From Diplolepis rosae (Eukaryota > Arthropoda > Insecta > Hymenoptera > Diplolepididae), in assembly GCA_030998225.1 (NCBI GenBank), contig JAPYXD010000743.1, positions 1-64,000 on the forward strand: 64,000 bases of DNA, read 5' to 3'. Under the pieces are notes generated by a model. It searched no databases and had not been told where the DNA came from. It saw nothing but the letters and a program-made list of their open reading frames with translations. Shown one piece after another: positions 56,714-64,000 of this stretch. The translations under genes were made by a program, and so were the position numbers. Positions within the stretch are counted from its first letter, which is position 1, and every line of letters begins with the position of its first letter.

Positions 56714-57970
56714 TATCCATATATGTAATTTTACTCCATATTTAAAAAAATTGAAAGTTGTTTATTTTCACATTCAGATTTATTCTGAGATGTTTTGGAA
56801 GAATGATAATAAATTTATCTTTAAAAATTAATAAAAATGCAACTTGAATATTCGTGATATTAATTATCACATTTGAAGTTATTATTAAATTCAACTAGTT
56901 CTGAAAATGGTCAGAACTGTTAGATATTCTAACTTTATAGTGAAAGTGCCATTTTTAAATTTCAAATTGACATGTTTGGTAACATGTCTATTGTTGTATT
57001 GACCCAAATTCATATAATGCTTGTTCATTTCTTTGGCATAGGGTCAGTTTCTTCTTATTTTCATTGACTAAAATTATTATTACATATAAAAAAGCGCAAA
57101 AAGAATGAAAGGCAAACGTTTCGGCCACATATGGGGGCCCTCTTCAGTGCCGGTATTAAAGTCTTCACAAGAAGTTTTCATGAATGTAAAACTTGTTCGC
57201 GTTTTGCCATTGTGAACCAATTTGGCATCATTCATTAATAATAAACATTTTTTGAAAAAAATTCCGGTCGGTTCGTGTGCAAAATCTTTTATATTTTTTC
57301 ATTTTATCCGGTTTTTTATTCATAGTGAACTTTAAGTAATTTTTCAATTCGTGATGCTGCATACTGGACTACTTCATTTTGATTTGCAAGCTATCTGATA
57401 AGTTTTTATAATTTTTATGATAATTCTTTTTTAATTATCTTCTATATTGTAATTCTTTACAGAAATTTTGATTTAATCTTTGAATTTATGGCACTGAAGA
57501 GGGCCCCCGTATGTGGCCGAAACGTTTGCCTTTCTTTCTTTTTGTGCATTTTTATATGTAATAATAATTTTAGTCAATGAAAATAAGAAGAAACTGACCC
57601 TATGCCAAAGAAATGAACAAGCATTATATTAAAATTTCTTGTTTGTGATGCTCTGGTGATTTTTAATTAAGTGATTTGCTGCTTGTGAAGTACTTTCGAA
57701 CCTGATGTTTTGTGCTATTTAGTGATAATCTTCTATTTTATTGCTTAAGTCTTTATAGACCTGGATTCTATTATTTAGTAACATACTAGTCACATTATGT
57801 ACATACTTAGTTTTCATGTAATATCTGCATTCAGTATTAATTATATCTTAGGGTTTGTATCTTTTCCAATTTTATTATTTTCTGATAAATTAAAATGTTT
57901 GTAAACGACCAAAATACAATAGTTCATAATTTTTGTATATATTTAAAATTATTTCTATTATTTCTTTCAG

Positions 57971-58051
57971 TTGGAGCAACTTATTACTCCTGAGAAATTT
58001 AAACGTATGATGAAATACGCCAACAAGATCGAGCAATTCAACATTTTTTAA
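57971..58051 (+). other. Exon-like stretch in the right arm
   Basis: After a TTTCTTTCAG acceptor the frame reads LEQLITPEKFKRMMKYANKI and ends at TAA 58049-58051. It is the counterpart of 52561-52466. It may be a host exon fragment carried in the TIRs; no partner exon was recognised. Confidence 0.35.
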
Positions 58052-58598
58052 AACAGAAGGGGATGGAGCTTTTTTTCATTTTTTAAAACCGTTTATGTAC
58101 AGGTAAATAAGGGTTGAATTATGAAACGCGAATTAATTTATACTAAAAATAGTTATTATATGTGACTATTATTAATAGTTCACGTTCAGAACGTGAGATA
58201 ATTTTTACACTACTCCAAGGTACGTTTACTTGTTGAATTCTGTAATCTATATTTGATAAATTTATAATAAATTTTTATTTAACTATAGTTAAATATAAAT
58301 AAATATGCCTATTTACATATATACAACATTATATACCATAATAATAAATATTACCGAGTTATATTTTAGTATTATTTAATGAATTTCATTCCATTAGTTT
58401 AATATTATGTATACTATCAATACTAATACCAGTAAAAAAGCACGGACTACATATTATTTCTTTAATATTTACACTTTTCCCTTTTTACTATATTTGAATT
58501 TACCGCAACATTCTTTGTAATCAACCTAAGTAAAGATGGCGGCTCAGCCTTCAATGAAGCACACGACTTTGCATTGATTGTGCATCCAGTGTATTATA

Positions 58599-58911
58599 GA
58601 GATCAGTGAATGGTGCAGTTAGATAAAAACGCAAAGCAGAAAATCATAATACAAAAAGAAACAGTAATATCCGTTTGTCATTCTCACTGTTATTGTTTAC
58701 TGCTTGATACTTTCAGCTTTACGTTTCGATCAGTGTGTCCAGATTTGAAACGGGAACGTTACACACAAAACGCCAACAGCAGTACGTACGTGAGAATTGG
58801 TGAGAATGGTTGCACGCGCAGCGCAGTGCGTCTGCTGTTCGCAGCGGTTCTCTGAGCAGCGATCCCAGATCTGAAACCGACGCAGTGTCTCTCACTCTCA
58901 GCCTGCCTGTC
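58599..58911. other. GC-richer spacer between two palindromes
   Basis: It lies between the 8.6-kb element and the 2.9-kb hairpin and contains CpG-bearing phrases (GCACGCGCAGCGCAGTGCG, GAAACCGACGCAGTG). Small frames on both strands overlap and lack motifs. It could be promoter DNA for transcription into the hairpin, which is inference from position and composition only. Confidence 0.35.
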
Positions 58912-61798
58912 GGTGTGAATCGGGTAGGGTGCGAAGACGGGGCACGTTGCCATTTTTCTTTCCTCGTCACTCTTGCATGCGAGAACGACTCGTCCCATTT
59001 CCCCTTATTCTCCTCGCTTCTTCGTTACAATGCATGCGTTTTCAACTGTTCCAAGTTTTAGATTTCAGGCTGTCGTTTATCGAGTCGAAATTGAGAAATG
59101 TGGTTTTCTCGACTCCCTGCAGAAGAGGAGCGAAGCAGACGATAATTTCAAATTTACAGAATATTTAGTTATGGAAATAATACTTCTTTTTTCGATATTT
59201 TAATCAATTTTTCTCTAAAATAAACATCTATAAGATTTAAAAAAATTGTGGAATCATTTTGAGTCTAAACATTATTTTTAAGTGGAAATTTGAAATTAAT
59301 AAATATTTACAATTAGCGAATTATTTAGCATTAAGAAGAGATAAACATAAAATTTAAGATTGAATATTACATTCTCCATTTTATGTTAGACATATTTTCA
59401 TCTCACTGTTTGCAACATAATCACAGACTTTTCATTCAAAAAATGAATTGCTTTACATAAAGGAAAAATTTTCTAATAGGAGGAGATAAATTAAAAAGCT
59501 AAAAAATGTGTTCAGTGATATTTGCATATGATCACATAAGTATTTATTGATTTCAAATTTTACATGAAATTTTTTTTTTCAAGTTCGTGTTTAAATCTTT
59601 TCACGATTTTACAAGATCTTATGGGCAGCTGCAATCTGTTAAATGAATTATTTTGTAATTCTTAATTTGCCTGTTCTTCTGAAATCGTAGGAAAAATTCA
59701 AAGTCGATAAATGGTTAAAATTTTATACCAAGATTTCAATTGCAAAATTTTAAAGCTTTGTGAATAAACTTCTTCATATTTAGAAAATACTTTAACTCTG
59801 TGAAGCATTTTTATATTTTAAGTGTAAAATCTGTGCTTAGGTCACAAAAAAGTAAGGTAGAAATACTTTCATTATAAAATTAAGAATGTAGATTTAGCAC
59901 TCATTAGGTCAAATGTTTATTACTTCTTCATATAAAATACTTTGCACATAATTCTCTGATTACATATTTTTTAAATGTTGGAACATTTAAGAAATTCATG
60001 AATATTTAACCTATTAATAAAAAATAAAAATTTACAAATAAAGCTTCGACTGACAAATCTAAGAATTTGTCAATTATTGATCTATTTTCTTGTAAATTTG
60101 AACATAGGAGAACTTAAAATTCCACAATGACTTTATTTTTTAAGTGATGCTGAAACCTTTCTTCAATCTTGAGAATTCTTCTAGAACTTTATTTCAGGTG
60201 AGTGACTTTTTTTAAATGAAAGATTTCGTAATTCTAAATTAGGCTCATCTTGTATAATTGTAAAAAAATTCTAAATTGAATACTTATTAGCTTTAAATTA
60301 GACAGAAAAATTTACTTTGAAGCTTTAGAATGTTTTTACAATTTTATAAGATGAGCCTAATTTAGAATTACGAAATCTTTCATTTAAAAAAAGTCACTCA
60401 CCTGAAATAAAGTTCTAGAAGAATTCTCAAGTTTAAGGAAAGGTTTAAGCATCACTTAAAAAATAAAGTCATTGTGGAATTTTAAGTTCTCCTATGTTCA
60501 AATTTACAAGAAAATAGATCAATAATTGACAAATTCTTAGATTTGTCAGTCGAAGCTTTATTTGTAAATTTTTATTTTTTATAAATAGGTTAAATATTCA
60601 TGACTTTCTTAAATGTTCCAACATTTAAAAAATTTGTAATCAGAGAATTATGTGCAAAGTATTTTATATGAAGAAGTAATAAACATTTGACCTAATGAGT
60701 GCTAAATCTACATTCTTAATTTTATAATGAAAGTATTTCTACCTTACTTTTTTGTGACCTAAGCACAGATTTAACACTTAAAATATAAAAATGCTTCACA
60801 GAGTTAAAGTATTTTCTAAATATGAAGCAGTTTATTCACAAAGCTTTAAAATTTTGCAATTGAAATCTTGGTATAAAACTTTAACCATTTATCGACTTTG
60901 AATTTTTCCTACGATTTCAGAAGAACAGGCAAATTAAGAATTACAAAATATTTCATTTAACAGATTGCAGCTGCCCATAAGATCTTGTAAAATCGTGAAA
61001 AGATTTAAACACGAACTTGAAAAAAAAAATTTCATATAAAATTTGATATCAATAAATACTTATGTGATCATATGCAAATATCACTGAACACATTTTTTAG
61101 CTTTTTAATTTATCTCCTCCTATTAGAAAATTTTTCCTTTATGTAAAGCAATTCATTTTTTGAATGAAAAGTCTGTGATTATGCTGCAAACAGTGAGATG
61201 AAAATATGTCTAACATAAAATGGAGAATGTAATATTCTATCTTAAATTTTATGTTTATCTCTTCTTAATGCTAAATAATTCGCTAATTGAAAATTTTTCA
61301 AATGTACAAAATTGGTAAAAAGTATGGAAATTCGAAATTTATAATTTAAGCTTTCCTTTAAAAATTTCAAATATTTTCAATTTATATATAGATTCAAATT
61401 GTAAATATTTATTAATTTCAAATTTCCACTTAAAAATAATGTTTAGACTCAAAATGATTCCACAATTTTTTAAAATCTTATAGATGTTTATTTTAGAGAA
61501 AAATTGATTAAAATATCGAAAAAAGAAGTATTATTTCCATAACTAAATATTCTGTAAATTTGAAATTATCGTCTGCTTCGCGCCTCTTCTGCAGGGAGTC
61601 GAGAAAAACACATTTCTCAATTTCGACTCGATAAACGACAGCCTGAAATCTAAAACTTGGGACAGTTGAAAACGCATGCATTGTAACGAAGAAGCGAGGA
61701 GAATAAGGGGAAAAGGGACGAGTCGTTCTCGCATGCAAGAGTGACGAGGAAGAAAAATGGCAACGTGCCCCGTCTTCGCTCCCTACCCGATTCACACC
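58912..61798. repeat. 2.9-kb near-perfect inverted repeat (hairpin)
   Basis: Left arm 58912-60277 and right arm 60326-61798 are inverted copies with only scattered substitutions; the loop is about 48 bp. The right arm is longer, mainly by a segment of about 112 bp (61290-61401) bounded by AATTG on both sides. This suggests a microhomology deletion in the left arm. A transcript crossing it would form a long double-stranded RNA. No ORF has coding character; those in the outer 250 bp are duplicated by the symmetry. No terminal target duplication was found. Confidence 0.92.
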
Positions 61799-61868
61799 AA
61801 AGATATTATAAACCTAGATGCGGTGCAGGGCGTCAGAGTGGGAGAACGATATATATAGCCATGGAGAA

Positions 61869-62041
61869 TAGACATAAGGAGACCAATGTAATGTACATCA
61901 ACTTCACGAAAAACGAGTACGTTTTTTCTGGAAGTATTTGCCCGAACTTCCCGTGCCCCTTATAGACATAAGGAGACCAAAGTAATGTAACTGAAACTGA
62001 GCACTTTTTTTCGGGAAGTATTCGCCCGAACTTCCCGTGCG
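61869..62041 (+). repeat. Tandem duplication of about 97-bp step
   Basis: AGACATAAGGAGACCAA starts at 61869 and 61966. Each copy runs to GCCCGAACTTCCCGTGC, with TTTTTTC(T/G)GGAAGTATT before it. It lies just upstream of the leader exon of the 91-codon gene and may be part of its promoter region. Confidence 0.75.
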
Positions 62042-62099
62042 TGGCGCTAGTATGAACAAATGGTCCAATATGTCCGCTACCATGATAATACAATAATAT

Positions 62100-63505
62100 A
62101 ACCTAAAGCGGACAATTATTAAATATTATTTATCCATGTATTAAATAATAAATTTAATGTCAACATTTTCTGCAATAAACTTTTTGGAAGTCGTACGAAA
62201 CTTAAGACAGGTAAGTAAAGAAAATACACAATAAAATAATTTCCAGATATACATCTAGTTATACACTGTAAAAAAAATAATTCGGTAGAATTACAAAAGC
62301 AGTTGTAAATGTATAAAGCGATTGTAAAAGTACTACGTTGCACATTGTAAAATTATTTATATTTTATGAAATTACAATTGAATAGTAATTATGCTACGTG
62401 ACACGTTGTTTTTTTACAAGACGAAAAGTAATAATGCAACGTTATACGTCGTAGAATTAAATATCATTGGCAAAATTACAATAGGATTGTAAAATTACTA
62501 CGTATCACGTTGGAAATAAATCGCTTCACGTGACACGTAGTAATTTTATAATCCTATTGTAATTTTGCCAATGACATTTCGTCTTGTAAAAAAACAACGT
62601 GTCAGGTAGCATAATTACTATTCAACTGTAATTTTACAAAATATAAATAATTTTATAACGTGCAACGTAGTACTTTTACAATCGCTTTATACATTTACAA
62701 CTGCTTTTGTAATTCTACCGAATTATTTTTTTTACAGTGTATGATTGAACTTGTCTTTTTATGATAAATTTTCATTTTTTGAGGCACAAGAAAGATAAAT
62801 AAATCGTAAATTAAATTATAAATAGCAACATTATGATTATGAATTACGATTATTTGATATTTTTGCAATATTTTACAGACATAAAGGGAACAGTGAAGAA
62901 GTATTTTAATGTTCATATAATTTCTAATTTACTGCACTTACTTAAATTAGAATTTGTTTTCTTCTTTATAATTATTTTATTTTATTATTTGCAGAACTAA
63001 TGGCCCAGGCGGCAGAATTCACTTTCACTAAACTGAGGGAGCAGTTACATTTGATACGTTTACCCCCAGATCGTGAATGGGGAATACTTAGAATGGATAA
63101 TTACCCTTATATTGCTTTTTTGAACATGGAAGATGGTATTACCAAACGGAAAATAATAATTAGAGGGAATTTGGACGTGGAAATATATCTGAAAGAGAAA
63201 TTTTGTCCTTACATTCAAGTGGAGAGACTGAAAAGAGTTAATGATGTTAAATCAGGTTTTATTCCATGTAAATAGATTTTCATGTTAGTGCTAGAAACAG
63301 TTTGGATGTGTACTACGAATTGTAAATATGAAGGGTCATTCCATTTTTTAATTACTCATTGAATTATAGTATTTTTACGGAGGCATCGGCTAGCGTTACA
63401 GAATTTTCTGTCAGATTAATCGGACAAGTGTAATGCCTGTGCTATTGTTACATATATTTCTGTAATACTCACGAGGTGGAATTGAGAATCAAATTTAGGA
63501 ATAAA
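62100..63505 (+). CDS. Hypothetical 91-codon gene with a leader intron
   Basis: Sequence ending CTTAAGACAG at 62210 is followed by a perfect donor GTAAGT. TTTATTTGCAG at 62985-62995 is a good acceptor, and five bases later ATG 63000 opens a frame to TAG 63275. The product starts MAQAAEFTFTKLREQLHLIR and includes EWGILRMDNYPYIAFLNMED; it is mixed-charge, without signal peptide, membrane segment or domain I know. A short upstream frame from ATG 62157 would end at the splice junction (AAC TAA). AATAAA at 63500 could end the transcript. The intron holds a MITE (62264-62739). It may be host-encoded or the end of another element. Confidence 0.5.
62264..62739. mobile_element. MITE, 476 bp, TA target duplication
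   Basis: Tips CACTGTAAAAAAAATAATTC and its complement at 62720-62739 are flanked by TA on both sides. The arms of about 220 bp pair along nearly all their length with a short central spacer near 62500-62525. No gene. Tips of this form are common in Tc1/mariner-derived MITEs. It sits in the intron of the 91-codon gene. Confidence 0.88.
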
Positions 63506-64000
63506 ACTAGAATGCTTTTATAAACTTATTTCATGAAATTAAAATGGAATGACTAAAATCGAATTTCTTATTTGGTGAATAATGGCATAATAACCAATAC
63601 CACGCCTAATATTTTAATAAGTATATATATAGTTGAAAGTATGAAATATTGCATACATGTATTTTTATTTACATTTTATTTTTTATGTGAAGTTTTGTAT
63701 GATTCATATAAATATTTTATATTCTTTTTCCTTGATATTTTTTTTAATGGGATATTGACAATGTAAATCATTTTAATTTTAACACTTTTTATGTAACATT
63801 ACTAGGCTTATGTATTGAAATTTCATATAGGACAATTATAACATTGTGCTGCATAATTAGAGTTTTCTTAAGATATATACTTATAGAATTGATATAAAAG
63901 TTCTTTACAGCATAAGATCACAGTTATAACATTGTGGTCTGTAATTATGAATTTTATTAATGAGTGTACTTATACAATTTTTTCCATGTATTTTAAAATG
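63506..64000. other. No gene recognised
   Basis: AT-rich end of the window. GGGTCATTCCATTTTTTAAT at 63331 and its rough inverse AAAATGGAATGAC at 63541 may be ends of a small repeat around 63330-63553. A 64-codon frame at 63572 is hydrophobic low-complexity sequence. Confidence 0.4.

Larger units (their letters stand above)
53148..57640. mobile_element. Penelope-like tandem and inverted repeat units
   Basis: Two modules alternate. Module S (about 365 bp, ending CACTATGAATA) occurs at 53148-53521, 55898-56257 and, truncated, 56960-57153. Module G (about 700 bp, beginning AAAAACC-GATAAAATG) follows at 55199-55897 and 56258-56959. From 57154 to 57640 truncated G and complete S appear inverted, joined directly to the third S. 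Partial tandem copies plus a head-to-head truncated copy are typical of Penelope-like elements. The S modules contain, on the strand opposite to G's frames, CTGAAGA...GGCC-GAAAC, resembling a hammerhead core. No RT is present, so the assignment is tentative. Confidence 0.5.
50009..58598. mobile_element. 8.6-kb palindromic element with TIRs of about 970 bp
   Basis: The left arm is 50009-50358 plus 52271-52905 (interrupted by the foldback at 50359); the right arm is 57640-58598, inverted. Tips read TAATACACTGGATGCA with TA outside each end, consistent with a TA target duplication. Both arms keep the same exon-like stretch (52466-52561 minus and 57971-58051 plus). The interior holds a small hairpin (52907-53147), Penelope-like units and a solo LTR. 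No transposase is present. Arm similarity by eye is well over 90 percent. Confidence 0.85.

Noticed and set aside
57494..57523. Certain hammerhead ribozyme call
   Set aside because: The core order matches, but stem III is minimal and I cannot place a convincing NUH cleavage site by eye, so it is listed only as a possibility in findings.
58719..59203. Overlapping small frames on both strands at the hairpin edge
   Set aside because: They recur in the other arm (61508-61795) by symmetry, with no domain or codon evidence.

Overview
This is a stretch of eukaryotic, almost certainly insect, nuclear DNA: AT-rich, with spliceosomal introns, no operons, and very little host coding sequence. The repeat content points to arthropods: Ty3/gypsy elements with tRNA-Lys and tRNA-Leu primer sites and an errantivirus-type Env, an R1-clade LINE, mariner, ISL2EU/Harbinger-like and CENPB/pogo-like transposases, and many long-inverted-repeat DNA elements. 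I cannot name the species. Identifications rest on motifs read by eye; no database search was possible.

Layout. 1-1785 is a perfectly homogeneous 51-bp satellite. 2071-4717 is a DNA transposon with 330-380 bp terminal inverted repeats (TIRs) and a decayed CENPB/DDE transposase. 5801-9106 is a gypsy-type element with a roughly 1.95 kb LTR, a tRNA-Lys primer site and broken gag. 9877-14184 is a pile of nested retroelement pieces: gag and pol fragments, a 5'-truncated R1-type LINE, and a minus-strand gag-NC/protease piece between inverted repeats. 15145-15808 (minus) holds three cleanly spliced exons of a carnitine O-acetyltransferase-like host gene. 15980-16540 is a mariner fragment. 17468-29470 is a complete-ended 12.0-kb LTR element (5-bp target duplication gatat, LTRs of about 2.2 kb, tRNA-Leu primer site, gag, defective pol with two RNase H domains, integrase, Env). 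31075-36370 (minus) is another truncated gypsy-type element, interrupted by a 1.4-kb foldback element.

From about 38 kb to 62.7 kb the window is nested palindromes: 38.1-41.2 kb; an ISL2EU-like composite (41648-46811) carrying an 8-bp-TSD element that itself carries a foldback MITE; an 8.6-kb element with TIRs of about 970 bp (50009-58598) holding a 1.9-kb foldback, a solo LTR and Penelope-like tandem/inverted units; and a 2.9-kb near-perfect hairpin (58912-61798). A small two-exon gene (leader exon to 62210, 91-codon exon from 63000) closes the window.

Most interesting points: six hairpins in the first LTR whose loops are constant while both stem strands change together (6090-6369); a second, RNase H1-like RNase H in the 12-kb element beside a decayed first one, as happened independently in vertebrate retroviruses; the 2.9-kb hairpin as a possible hairpin-RNA/siRNA source; a transposon whose terminal motif is repeated subterminally in 38-bp steps; and filled/empty site pairs within the window that fix insertion boundaries.
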